Shown: positions 41,105 to 49,325 of the stretch, one piece after another | Layout: each line of letters starts with the position of its first letter | Numbering within the stretch: position 1 is the first letter of the stretch | Assembly (NCBI GenBank): GCA_045130475.1 | Contig: JBGUPU010000041.1 | Location: 13,213 to 77,212 of the forward strand | Length of the DNA stretch: 64,000 bases | Direction: 5' to 3' | Source of the DNA: CAG-791 sp045130475 | GTDB lineage: Bacteria; Bacillota; Clostridia; Lachnospirales; Lachnospiraceae | Program-made: the position numbers and the translations under genes | The notes under the pieces: generated by a model | Databases searched by the model: none | Told to the model about the DNA's origin: nothing | What the model saw: the letters and a program-made list of their open reading frames with translations, nothing else

Positions 41105-42295
41105 ATGAGGATTTTGATTTATACCGGAAAGGGCGGCGTCGGCAAGACAAGCATTGCGGCGTCGACGGCAGTGAAGATCGCGAAGGCGGGGAGAAAGGTG
41201 CTGGTCATGAGTACAGACCAGGCGCACAGCCTGGGGGATTCCCTGTGCATGGAATTAGGAACGGAGCCGGGGGAGGTCTTTCCCGGTCTGGATGCCATGG
41301 AGATCGATCCCACCAGGGAGAGCCGCAGGGCCTGGGGTACTCTGCAGGATTATCTGCGTCAGATCATCTCGCAGAAGGCCAACGGAGGCATCGAGGCTGA
41401 TGAAGTGCTGCTCTTCCCCGGCCTTGAGGAATTGTGTTCGTTGATCCGTATTCTGGAGCTCTATGAAGAGGGAGACTATGATGTACTTGTCGTGGACTGC
41501 GCGCCCACAGGAGAGACCTTATCCCTTTTGCGCTATCCTGAGCGTCTGTCGGTCCTGGCGGACCGCCTGCTGCCCATGGTCCGCGGCGTGACCAGCATAT
41601 TCGGCGGGCTGATCTCCAGGAAAACGACGGTCCCCAAACCAAGGGACATGGTCTTTGCCGAGTTTGATTCGCTGGTGAAGCGCCTCAATGCCCTTCAGAA
41701 GATCCTGAGGGACAGATCTTTGACCAGTATGAGGATCGTGACGACGCCGGAGAGGATCGTCCTGGAGGAGGCCAGAAGGAGCTTCACATGGATCAATGAG
41801 TATGACTTCGGTGTGGACGCCGTCTGCATCAATAAAATCTATCCGGAAGAGGCGATGAAGGGCTACTTTGAGGGATGGCAGCAGATGCAGCGGGAGAGTC
41901 TGCAGCTTGCTGCTGAGAGCTTTCCCGGACGGAAACAGTTCTCACTGCTTTTACAGGATGCGGAGATCAGAGGTATTCCGGCCCTGGAAAAGGCGGCGGA
42001 GGAGCTCTACGGGGAGGACGACCCCGCGCAGATCTTCTGCAGACAAGAGGCTTTCCGAATGGAGTATGACCTGAAGACCGGAATCAGGAGTCTGATCATT
42101 TCGCTGCCCTATGCGGATGCGGAAGAGATCAGGACGGAAAAAGAGGGCGATGACCTCATCCTCTTTGTCCGCAACGAGGTGCGGCGCCTGCGCCTGCCGG
42201 ATATCCTTTGCCGGCGCGACCTGGACGGTCAGAGCTTTGAGAAGGGGGAGCTGACCATCCGATTCGGATATCCCTACCAGAGGCAGAATAATTAA
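41105..42295 (+). CDS. ArsA/Get3d-like ATPase with alpha-crystallin-type C-terminus (second copy)
   Basis: 396 residues. P-loop GKGGVGKTS (8-16), MSTDQAHSLGD, VLVVDCAPTGETLSLLRYPERL and VCINKIYPEE mirror the first copy, and the C-terminal HSP20-like domain (YDLKTGIRSLIISLPYADAEEIRTEKEGDDLILFVRNEVRRLRLP) is present but diverged. The two proteins are paralogues, 120 bases apart, and could form a heterodimer, since ArsA-type ATPases act as dimers. GAGGAAAACGGGA precedes the ATG. Ends at a bidirectional terminator shared with the symporter. Confidence 0.85.
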   Translation: MRILIYTGKGGVGKTSIAASTAVKIAKAGRKVLVMSTDQAHSLGDSLCMELGTEPGEVFPGLDAMEIDPTRESRRAWGTLQDYLRQIISQKANGGIEADEVLLFPGLEELCSLIRILELYEEGDYDVLVVDCAPTGETLSLLRYPERLSVLADRLLPMVRGVTSIFGGLISRKTTVPKPRDMVFAEFDSLVKRLNALQKILRDRSLTSMRIVTTPERIVLEEARRSFTWINEYDFGVDAVCINKIYPEEAMKGYFEGWQQMQRESLQLAAESFPGRKQFSLLLQDAEIRGIPALEKAAEELYGEDDPAQIFCRQEAFRMEYDLKTGIRSLIISLPYADAEEIRTEKEGDDLILFVRNEVRRLRLPDILCRRDLDGQSFEKGELTIRFGYPYQRQNN

Positions 42296-42321
42296 AATAA
42301 CATAATAAAAAAACGCAGATA

Positions 42322-42359
42322 AAAACACGGCAGGAGATCGTTCAATCCTGCCGTGTTTT
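42322..42359. terminator. Bidirectional terminator
   Basis: AAAACACGGCAGGA (42322-42335) pairs with TCCTGCCGTGTTTT (42346-42359); the A and T tails suit both convergent transcripts. Confidence 0.9.
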
Positions 42360-42420
42360 CTATAGTTCGGATCCGATAATTGTTAAACCAGGTACTCCGA
42401 TACAGCGGATGCTGCCGCGA

Positions 42421-43959
42421 TCACTCGTCTTCGAGGGAGTGGGATTTGCGGACAAGGACCCTCTGTTCGTATACAGAGAAGACGTCGTCGACGAACTTTC
42501 TGTCGGGAGGAGGGGTGAGTGCGCTGACGATCGGGACGATGATGAGGCCTGCGATCATGGCGAAAGCACCGGCGTTGATGGGGGACTTGATGAAGTGCAG
42601 GAACATGTTGGAAACGGTGATTCCTACACCTGCGATGTAGCTAGCCCAGACAGCGGCAGAGCTGATCCGTTTGGAGTACAGACCGTACATGAACGGAGCC
42701 AGGAATGCGCCTGCCAGTGCGCCCCAGGAAATACCCATCAGCTGTGCGATGAAGGTGGGCGGATTGAGGGCGATGACGACGGAGAGGATGATGAAGAAAG
42801 CGACCAGTGCACGCATGACGACGAGCTGGGTCTTCTCAGTCATATCCTTCACGACAGTCTCTTTGAGGAAGTCCAGGGTCAGCGTGGAGCTCGAAGTGAG
42901 GACCAGCGAAGACAGTGTGGACATGGAAGCCGAGAGCACCAGGACAATGACGATACCGATCAGGAGATCAGGCAGGGTGGAGAGCATCTGGGGAACGATG
43001 GAGTCGTATGCGATGCTTCCGTCAGCCTTGTAGATCTCGGGGCAGTCGAAGAGGCGTCCGAAGCCGCCGAGGAAGTAGCAGCCGCCTGCTACGATCACTG
43101 CGAAGAAAGTGGAGACGATCGTACCGGTCTGAACGGCTTTCTCATCTCGGATGGCGTAGAATTTGTGCACCATCTGGGGAAGTCCCCAGGTACCCAGGGA
43201 GGTCAGGATGACGACACCCAGGAGGTTGAGAGGATCGGGGCCGAAGAAGCTTGCCAGAAGGCCCTGGCTTCCCTGAAGGGCAGGGACCGCCACATCGTCC
43301 GCGGGGATCAGGGACAGCTCGTGAATGGCGTTCAGGAAGCCGCCGTTGCTCTTGAGGACGGCCAGGATGACTGCTGTGATACCGAAGAGCATGATGATGC
43401 CCTGAATGAAGTCATTGAGCGCTGTGGCCATGTATCCGCCGACGATGACGTATACGCCGGTCAGGACTGCCATGACGATCAGGCAGACTTCGTAGGGGAC
43501 ATCAAAGGCCATTCCGAAAAGACGGGAAAGACCATTGTAGATCGAAGCAGTGTAAGGGACCAGGAAAATGAAAGCGATGACGCTGCCTGCGATCTGCAGA
43601 GGCTTGGACTGGAAGCGCTTGCCGAAGAAATCGGGCATTGTGCGGGAGTCCAGTTTCTGGGTCATGACACGGGTGCGTCTGCCCAGGATCAGCCAGGCCA
43701 GAAGAGATCCGATAAAGGCATTTCCAAGTCCGATCCAGGTTGAAGAAAGACCGTATTTCCATCCAAACTGTCCTGCGTAGCCTACGAATACGACAGATGA
43801 AAAATAGGAAGTGCCGTACGCGAAAGCGGTGATCCAGGGTCCGACCTCGCGGCCGCCCAGGACGTAATCAGTGACGTTGCCGGCTTTTTGGCGGCTATAG
43901 AAGCCGACGCCGACCATGACACTGAAAAAGATCAGGAGCAGCAGGATTTTAAGAAACAT
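42421..43959 (-). CDS. Sodium:solute symporter (SSS family, PutP-like)
   Basis: 512 residues with about 13 membrane segments. SSS signature: YVLGGREVGPWITAFAYGTSYFSSVVFVGYAG, RTRVMTQKLDSRTMPDFFGKRF, IVGGYMATALNDFIQGIIMLFG (matching the SNF/SSS sodium-site region) and VLVLSASMSTLSSLVLTSSSTLTLDF. PutP-like members carry proline; others carry sugars, pantothenate or carboxylates, so the substrate is not fixed. A strong GGAGGAA precedes the ATG. It is convergent with the Get3d-like pair and may import a substrate or precursor for that module, but nothing proves it. Confidence 0.9.
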   Translation of the reverse strand: MFLKILLLLIFFSVMVGVGFYSRQKAGNVTDYVLGGREVGPWITAFAYGTSYFSSVVFVGYAGQFGWKYGLSSTWIGLGNAFIGSLLAWLILGRRTRVMTQKLDSRTMPDFFGKRFQSKPLQIAGSVIAFIFLVPYTASIYNGLSRLFGMAFDVPYEVCLIVMAVLTGVYVIVGGYMATALNDFIQGIIMLFGITAVILAVLKSNGGFLNAIHELSLIPADDVAVPALQGSQGLLASFFGPDPLNLLGVVILTSLGTWGLPQMVHKFYAIRDEKAVQTGTIVSTFFAVIVAGGCYFLGGFGRLFDCPEIYKADGSIAYDSIVPQMLSTLPDLLIGIVIVLVLSASMSTLSSLVLTSSSTLTLDFLKETVVKDMTEKTQLVVMRALVAFFIILSVVIALNPPTFIAQLMGISWGALAGAFLAPFMYGLYSKRISSAAVWASYIAGVGITVSNMFLHFIKSPINAGAFAMIAGLIIVPIVSALTPPPDRKFVDDVFSVYEQRVLVRKSHSLEDE

Positions 43960-44159
43960 AACTAATTCCTCCGAAAAAATATTATAATATAAATGTTACA
44001 GTGGTGCGGACCTGCATCGATACTGTTTTTCAATGCGGCCGCGGTGTTTGGATGGCTGCGATGAGCTTGCTGACAGCGCCGGCGGAAAGTGTCTGCCGAA
44101 GAGCAGCTGCGGAATGTCCTGTAAGCATTGTACTGAACATTTTCTGAAGCACTTTTACA

Positions 44160-44185
44160 CTTAAACGCTTAAACGCTTTAAAGCT
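44160..44185 (-). repeat. Operator-like direct repeat / palindrome before the symporter
   Basis: CTTAAACG occurs twice in tandem (ACTTAAACGCTTAAACG), followed by the perfect palindrome GCTTTAAAGC. It starts about 10-35 bases downstream of the symporter's -10 box, a typical place for a repressor operator. The protein that binds is unknown. Confidence 0.5.
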
Positions 44186-44194
44186 CTGAAGCAG

Positions 44195-44223
44195 ATTAAA
44201 ACATAAAGCATCTGCCTTGTCAA
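44195..44223 (-). promoter_or_regulatory. Promoter for the sodium:solute symporter
   Basis: On the minus strand TTGACA (44218-44223), 17 bases, TTTAAT (44195-44200). Confidence 0.72.
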
Positions 44224-44330
44224 CAAAAAAATAAAAAAAATATAAACGCTCCGTGTGACCGGGCAGGGGAGATTCTTTGCCGCAGCAGCCTGCAACTTCC
44301 TAATAATTCTGTGAAAAATGCGGAAGAGGG

Positions 44331-44359
44331 TTGAGAAATGGGCATTTTCTCGTTATAAT
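44331..44359 (+). promoter_or_regulatory. Promoter for the LCP gene
   Basis: TTGAGA (44331-44336), 17 bases, TATAAT (44354-44359), giving a leader of about 200 bases. Confidence 0.75.
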
Positions 44360-44562
44360 CCTTTTCACTTGTATATTGAATACAGTACAAAGTATTGAAA
44401 AGTGTATGGGAAAAAGTACACTGGAGCTGAGGCGGATCTCGACCCATGACCGGGCACACCGCAAGGTTTTACTTTCGGCTTTACAGTTCTGAGCGAAGGT
44501 CGGTTCAGGGATTCGGTTCAAAATATAGAATTTCATAATAAAGAGTAAAAATAAAAAATACT

Positions 44563-45984
44563 ATGGATGATAATAGAATGAACAACACAAACAGAAGAGG
44601 AAGGCGCGGTCCGGTACAGGATGACCGGACGGATTACAGAGGCAGCAATTCCTACCCGCAGGATTATGATTCCTACTGGGAAGACGAAGAGGATTATGAG
44701 GAATATGCCCGCGCCATGGACCGTGAATACGGATATGATACCGCGGAAAGCGATTATGATGTCTATGAGGACGGCCGGCGGGCAGGCTCCCGGAGCAGAA
44801 GCGGGCGTTCTCAGGGCGGCCGATCAGGCGGCAGCAGACAGAATGCGGCGCGCGGCAGCGGCCGGCAGGCGTCCGCGGGCAAAGGAAAGTCAGGGACTTC
44901 CGCTCCGAAGAAGAGGCGCCGGAAAAAGGGAGGTGCTCTCGGCATCATTCTGAGGATCATCGTGATCCTGCTTCTCATTGCGGTGATCGTGGCGGGCGTG
45001 GCCGCCTATAAGCTCAAAGATGTCCTGGATGTTCTGGACATGCAGAGGGTCAATTCCGTTGACCTCGAGGAAGAGCTTCGCCAGAACATGAATTATCAGG
45101 CCATGAACGACCAGATGATGGACGGATACCGGAACATCGCACTCTTCGGTGTGGACTCTCGTTCCGGAGACCTTCTGGACGGAGACAACCGCAGTGATAC
45201 CATCATGATCGCCTCCATCAATGAGAAGACCGGTGAGATCCGGCTGGTCTCGGTCTTCCGTGACACGGTCCTGGATGTGGGCGGCGGCTACTATACCAAA
45301 GCCAATACAGCCTATGCGCTGGGCGGTCCCGCGCAGGCGATCAATATGCTCAATCAGAACCTGGACCTGAACATTCTTGATTTCCTGACGGTCGGATTCG
45401 AGGGACTTGCGCACACGATCGATGCCCTCGGCGGTATCGAGATCGAAATCGATGAAGAGGAGAGAGAATATCTCAACCAGTATGTACATGATATGCACAT
45501 AGAACTGGGGACAGATGAGACGCCTGTTGAAAAGTCCGGTCTGGTCACACTCACCGGTATTCAGGCGACTGCCTACAGCAGGATCCGTTATACTGCCGGC
45601 GATGATTTCCGCCGTGCGGAGCGTCAGCGGACGGTCCTCATGAAAACACTTCAGAAAGCAAAGGAAGCATCCCCGACGACACTGGTGAATGTTGCGAACA
45701 ATGTTGTCGGAGATATGGCGACTTCCCTGTCATCTGGTGAGATCGTCAATCTGATCCTCATGGCTTCAAAGCTGGAGCTTAAAGATACGGGCGGCATCCC
45801 TCAGGAGGAATACAGAAGTTTCACAGACATAGAAGCAGGCTCTGCAGTAATGCCCGACACACTTGAGGACAATGCAGTGTGGCTTCATCAATTCCTCTTC
45901 AATGACGAAAATTACAGCATTTCGGAGGAAGTATCGGAAAGAAATACTTGGATGATCAACAATCTTCAGCCGAACATGTACTGA
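44563..45984 (+). CDS. LytR-CpsA-Psr (LCP) family cell-wall polymer ligase
   Basis: 473 residues. A long cytoplasmic N-terminus rich in Arg/Gly/Ser/Asp (about 1-120) leads to one membrane segment (LGIILRIIVILLLIAVIVAGVAAY). The extracellular LCP domain has FGVDSRSGDLLDGDNRSDTIMIASI, RLVSVFRDTVLDV and YSRIRYTAGDDFRRAERQRTVLMKTL, with the conserved Arg/Asp residues that bind the lipid-linked polyprenyl pyrophosphate substrate. LCP enzymes attach teichoic acids or capsule to peptidoglycan. The ribosome site is weak (AGAGT). An Hpt-domain gene follows 60 bases later. Confidence 0.92.
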   Translation: MDDNRMNNTNRRGRRGPVQDDRTDYRGSNSYPQDYDSYWEDEEDYEEYARAMDREYGYDTAESDYDVYEDGRRAGSRSRSGRSQGGRSGGSRQNAARGSGRQASAGKGKSGTSAPKKRRRKKGGALGIILRIIVILLLIAVIVAGVAAYKLKDVLDVLDMQRVNSVDLEEELRQNMNYQAMNDQMMDGYRNIALFGVDSRSGDLLDGDNRSDTIMIASINEKTGEIRLVSVFRDTVLDVGGGYYTKANTAYALGGPAQAINMLNQNLDLNILDFLTVGFEGLAHTIDALGGIEIEIDEEEREYLNQYVHDMHIELGTDETPVEKSGLVTLTGIQATAYSRIRYTAGDDFRRAERQRTVLMKTLQKAKEASPTTLVNVANNVVGDMATSLSSGEIVNLILMASKLELKDTGGIPQEEYRSFTDIEAGSAVMPDTLEDNAVWLHQFLFNDENYSISEEVSERNTWMINNLQPNMY

Positions 45985-46044
45985 TCTGTGTATTCAGTCT
46001 TTGTGCATTCAGGCGGATTGTCAGCACCTTGGGAGACAGGCAGA

Positions 46045-46413
46045 ATGAATATCAGAGAGTTTTATCAGACGACGGGAGGAGACTATACAGATGCTTTACA
46101 GCGGTTAATGAAAGAGAGCCGTGTGGAAAAATTTACGCGCATGTTTCCGGATGACTCCTGTTACAGAGATCTGGAATCCAGCCTTGCCGAGAAAGATGTC
46201 GCCGGGGCATTCCGTGCGGTACATACGCTGAAAGGAGTCTGTCTGAATCTCAGCTATACCAGGCTCTATGAAGCAGTCTTCGAAGTCACGGAGGCTCTGC
46301 GGAATGCAGATCCGGACAATGAGGAGGATATGGCAAATGTCGAAGCCTGTATGGAGCCGCTGCGCAGCAGTTACAGGCAGATCATAGAGGCTGCCCGGAG
46401 TCTTGATTCCTGA
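46045..46413 (+). CDS. Hpt-domain (histidine phosphotransfer) protein
   Basis: 122 residues, helical. The phosphorylation motif is AFRAVHTLKGVCLNLSYTRLYE with His60, and the flanking helices fit a four-helix Hpt bundle. In phosphorelays it accepts or passes phosphate between receiver domains; no histidine kinase or response regulator is near, so partners are unknown. GGGAGACAGG precedes ATG 46045; the open frame extends upstream without a site. Confidence 0.88.
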   Translation: MNIREFYQTTGGDYTDALQRLMKESRVEKFTRMFPDDSCYRDLESSLAEKDVAGAFRAVHTLKGVCLNLSYTRLYEAVFEVTEALRNADPDNEEDMANVEACMEPLRSSYRQIIEAARSLDS

Positions 46414-46460
46414 ACTCTTTATCTTTTTTCGCTAAATCTAAAAAAAGTATAAAATCCCGG

Positions 46461-46488
46461 TTGTGGTTTTTGAAGAATCTGCTACAAT
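46461..46488 (+). promoter_or_regulatory. Promoter for mscL
   Basis: TTGTGG (46461-46466), 16 bases, TACAAT (46483-46488), 59 bases before the ATG. Confidence 0.6.
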
Positions 46489-46546
46489 AGGATGCGGATG
46501 CAGAAAGCACCGGTAACGTTGTAGGTTACAGAAAAGAGGTAGGTAG

Positions 46547-46978
46547 ATGAAGAGTTTTATGAATGAATTCAAAGAGTTTATCAGCCGTGGTAATGTTATG
46601 GACATGGCAGTAGGTATCATGATCGGCGGAGCTTTCACCGCGATCGTTACCTCTCTTGTTGAAGACATTATCAGCCCGATCCTGGGACTGTTCGGCGGAC
46701 TGAATTTTGACAAGCTCAGTGTTACACTTCTCGGTGAAGTTACCCTGAACTATGGCAAATTTATCACCGCAGTGATCAACTTCCTGATCATGGCTTTCAT
46801 CCTGTTCTCCATCATCAAGGCGATGAACAAGGCAGCCGGAAAGCTTAAGAAAGAGGAAGAGGAAGCAGCTCCCACAACAAAGATGTGCCCTTATTGCAGA
46901 AGCGAGGATGTTCCGATCGAGGCAACAAGGTGCCCTCACTGCACTTCTCAGCTTGAGTCCGAGGAGAAGACAGCCTGA
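46547..46978 (+). CDS. mscL: Large-conductance mechanosensitive channel with zinc-ribbon tail
   Basis: 143 residues. The N-terminal FKEFISRGNVMDMAVGIMIGGAFTAIVTSLVEDIISPILG and second segment LNYGKFITAVINFLIMAFILFSIIKAMNK are classic MscL. The channel opens under membrane tension to release osmolytes. The cytoplasmic end is extended by a zinc ribbon: C114-x2-C117 ... C129-x2-C132 in KMCPYCRSEDVPIEATRCPHCTSQL. Ordinary MscL ends in a helical bundle without cysteines. AGAGGTAGG precedes the ATG. Confidence 0.93.
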   Translation: MKSFMNEFKEFISRGNVMDMAVGIMIGGAFTAIVTSLVEDIISPILGLFGGLNFDKLSVTLLGEVTLNYGKFITAVINFLIMAFILFSIIKAMNKAAGKLKKEEEEAAPTTKMCPYCRSEDVPIEATRCPHCTSQLESEEKTA

Positions 46979-47050
46979 TCGGGAGCCTGACCCATATATG
47001 AACGTCTGATCAGAAGAATGACAGGTGGAAAAAGATTTTGAAAAAACACG

Positions 47051-47077
47051 AAGGCGGAGGCGGATGTCTCCGCCTTT
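47051..47077 (+). terminator. Terminator after mscL
   Basis: AAGGCGGAG pairs with CTCCGCCTT, a short G+C stem, followed by a brief T run. Confidence 0.7.
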
Positions 47078-47231
47078 ACGTATGCCGCTGCTCTTTCAGC
47101 ACTTTTATTAATTTTATAAAATTTATAAGAGCTGAAGGCATGATGCTGATACAGGCCGGGTGCTGCCCGATCGATACGCCTTTTCATGGACGGGACCGGG
47201 GGGAGCAGGAGAGTAAAGGAAGGAACTACAG

Positions 47232-48803
47232 ATGCAGAAGAGACCGGAAAGACTCAATGGACTTGAAGCGGAAGGGGAGAGCCTTCCGGCGGGCGGCTCA
47301 GTGAAGAAGCATTCTGCGCACATTCTGCAGTCGCAATTGGAAGAGTACACGGCAGAGGGGCTGTATCCCTTTCACATGCCGGGACATAAGAGACGCTTTA
47401 TTCCTGCGCCCGGACTTCCTGCCGGCTGGGATGTGACAGAGGTTCCCGGGACGGATGACCTGCATGACGCTTCCGGCATCCTTCGGGAGGCGATGATCCG
47501 CACGGCTTCACTGTGCGGTGCGGACAGGACCTGGTATCTGGTCAATGGCAGCACATGCGGCCTGCTGGCCGGTATTCGCGCCCTGGCGCGCAGGGGGAGT
47601 CAGGTGCTCTGTGCCAGAAACTGTCACAAAGCGGTCTATCACGCTCTCGAACTGACCGGCTGCCGGGTGCACTGGATCATGCCCCCGGTCGATCCCCGGT
47701 GGGGGATCTGCGGCGGGATCACTTCCTCACAGATCGCGTCCGCGATCCGCAGACACCCTTCCGTGTGCGCGGTCATTCTGACAAGCCCCACCTATGAAGG
47801 TGTGCTTTCGGAGATTGAGGATATCTGCCAAGTCTGCCATGCGCGGAACATTCCGGTCCTGGTCGATGAAGCCCATGGCGCACACCTCCTCCCTGTGTCG
47901 CAGGAGGCCGGGTTCCCGGCGGGCGCACTCGCCTGCGGTGCTGATATTGTTGTCCAGAGTCCCCACAAGACGCTGCCCAGTCTCACGCAGACAGCCCTCT
48001 TGCATATGCAGGGCGGTCTCGTGGATCCCGCCCGCATTGAAAGGGAGCTGGATATTTTTGAGACCAGTTCCCCGTCCTATCCCCTGCTGGCATCTCTGGA
48101 CGGGTGTACAGGTATTCTGAATGAGCGGGGCAGGGAACTCTTTTCGCTTTGGGCAGACCGGATCGGGCGGTTCGATACTCTGGTGAAGGACCTGCGCAGA
48201 ATCCGGATCCTGTATCACACCCGGACTCCGGCGGGAGAGGACCCGGAGCTTGCCTCCATCCCGCCGGCTCTTTTTGATGCCGGAAAAATACTGATCGATG
48301 CCTCTCCGGCCGGAATGAAGGGTCCGGAACTGGCAGAAATCCTGCGGGAGCGCTGGAAGATGGAGACGGAGATGGCCAGGGGGAACCTGGTACTAGCCAT
48401 GACAAGTATCTGCGACGACGAAGACGCTCTGGACAGGCTGGCACTGGCCCTCCGGGAGATTGACAAGTCTGCCGGGGGGCTCCCGGAGGCGGAGAAGGAG
48501 ACGCCGGATCCTGCCGGTGCGGACGCAGGGGTTGAGATCAGCCCTGCGCCGGCTGCCATATATCCTGTCACTGTCTGCAGCCTCTCGGAGGCATGTGAAC
48601 AGGAAGCGGAAGAGGTGCCCGCAGCGGCGGCGGAGGGCAGGATCTGCGCGCAGTACCTGTATTTTTATCCGCCCGGGATCCCTTTCCTCGCGCCGGGCGA
48701 ACTGGTCACACCCCAAATCCTGGACCTGCTTGAGACCTCGCGGCGGAGTGGGGAAAATGTTTACAGGGGGATTGGGGATAAGATCCTCTGCCTGCGCGAA
48801 TAG
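47232..48803 (+). CDS. Orn/Lys/Arg decarboxylase-like PLP enzyme
   Basis: 523 residues, fold-type I PLP enzyme of the aminotransferase class I/II / Orn-Lys-Arg decarboxylase (major domain) group. Features: GLYPFHMPGHKRRF start, EVPGTDDLHDASGILREA, WYLVNGSTCGLLAGIRAL, VLVDEAHGAHLL (PLP-binding Asp and His) and VQSPHKTLPSLTQTALLHM with the Schiff-base lysine. The C-terminal domain (QYLYFYPPGIPFLAPGE) also fits. It probably decarboxylates a basic amino acid to a diamine, but the substrate is not defined. AGGAAGG precedes the ATG. It is 220 bases upstream of the SCIFF gene, which has its own promoter. Confidence 0.88.
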   Translation: MQKRPERLNGLEAEGESLPAGGSVKKHSAHILQSQLEEYTAEGLYPFHMPGHKRRFIPAPGLPAGWDVTEVPGTDDLHDASGILREAMIRTASLCGADRTWYLVNGSTCGLLAGIRALARRGSQVLCARNCHKAVYHALELTGCRVHWIMPPVDPRWGICGGITSSQIASAIRRHPSVCAVILTSPTYEGVLSEIEDICQVCHARNIPVLVDEAHGAHLLPVSQEAGFPAGALACGADIVVQSPHKTLPSLTQTALLHMQGGLVDPARIERELDIFETSSPSYPLLASLDGCTGILNERGRELFSLWADRIGRFDTLVKDLRRIRILYHTRTPAGEDPELASIPPALFDAGKILIDASPAGMKGPELAEILRERWKMETEMARGNLVLAMTSICDDEDALDRLALALREIDKSAGGLPEAEKETPDPAGADAGVEISPAPAAIYPVTVCSLSEACEQEAEEVPAAAAEGRICAQYLYFYPPGIPFLAPGELVTPQILDLLETSRRSGENVYRGIGDKILCLRE

Positions 48804-48871
48804 AGAGTTCCTGCGGCCTGCCCCCCTGGAAAGAAGCTTTCAATGGCTTTCATTGGCTGTGATCAGGGGCG

Positions 48872-48900
48872 TTGACTTTTATGCGCGTAGTCCATATAAT
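48872..48900 (+). promoter_or_regulatory. Promoter for the SCIFF gene
   Basis: TTGACT (48872-48877), 17 bases, TATAAT (48895-48900), 125 bases upstream of the SCIFF start. Confidence 0.8.
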
Positions 48901-49024
48901 AAACCAAGGTGAAAGTCCGTTTTACACGAAAGAGCGACAGGGATCCGTCCTGCGCACACGTGTTTCAGAAACAAAAGAAACGATAATTACCGTACTTAAA
49001 TTGCATTTCAGAAAGGATTTGATC

Positions 49025-49174
49025 ATGAAACATATCGTGACCCTGAATACCCGTGATATGGCAAAGAGCGCTGTCAAGGGCGGCTGCGGCGAGTGCCAGA
49101 CTTCCTGCCAGAGCGCATGCAAGACCAGCTGCGGTGTTGCAAACCAGCCCTGCGAGAACAAGGACGCTGAATGA
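49025..49174 (+). CDS. scfA: SCIFF six-cysteine peptide (RiPP precursor)
   Basis: 49 residues: MKHIVTLNTRDMAKSAVKGG leader-like start, then GCGECQTSCQSACKTSCGVANQPCENKDAE with six cysteines in 32 residues. This is the six-cysteine-in-forty-five (SCIFF) precursor, extremely conserved across Clostridia. The maturase downstream adds a thioether link between a cysteine and a threonine alpha-carbon. AAAGGA precedes ATG 49025; a long open frame runs upstream but is not the gene. The mature product's role is unknown. Confidence 0.95.
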   Translation: MKHIVTLNTRDMAKSAVKGGCGECQTSCQSACKTSCGVANQPCENKDAE

Positions 49175-49236
49175 TCCTGCGCTATGCGATGCGGTCATTC
49201 CGGCATGCTGATGTATTTTGAACAAACGCATACTAT

Positions 49237-49265
49237 GGGCCATGCACTCGTTGAGCGCATGGCTC
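49237..49265 (+). terminator. Hairpin between SCIFF and its maturase
   Basis: GGGCCATGC pairs with GCATGGCTC around CGTTGA, without a T tract. It may partially end transcription so that more precursor than maturase is made, or stabilise the scfA message. Confidence 0.5.
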
Positions 49266-49325
49266 ATTGCGCGTGAGGAGACTGATTAAAACAGATAGAC
49301 AACTCAGAAACGAATAAAGAACTGT

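Larger units (their letters stand above)
43960..44562. other. Divergent intergenic region, about 600 bases
   Basis: Left side holds the symporter leader (about 230 bases) with a direct-repeat operator-like element; right side holds the LCP promoter and a 200-base leader. I find no coding frame or known RNA. Promoters and repeats are listed separately. Confidence 0.6.

Noticed and set aside
39803..42295. Arsenic resistance operon
   Set aside because: ArsA-like ATPases are present, but arsB, arsR, arsC and arsD are not, and both proteins have the alpha-crystallin tail of the Get3d type.
42409..43743. A 444-codon plus-strand frame opposite the symporter
   Set aside because: The minus-strand frame is an intact SSS transporter with a strong ribosome site; the opposite one is Asp/Glu/Gly-rich shadow sequence.
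49237..49265. Strong intrinsic terminator isolating scfA from scfB
   Set aside because: The hairpin has no T tract, so it cannot be called a full terminator; partial termination or RNA stabilisation is all that can be proposed.
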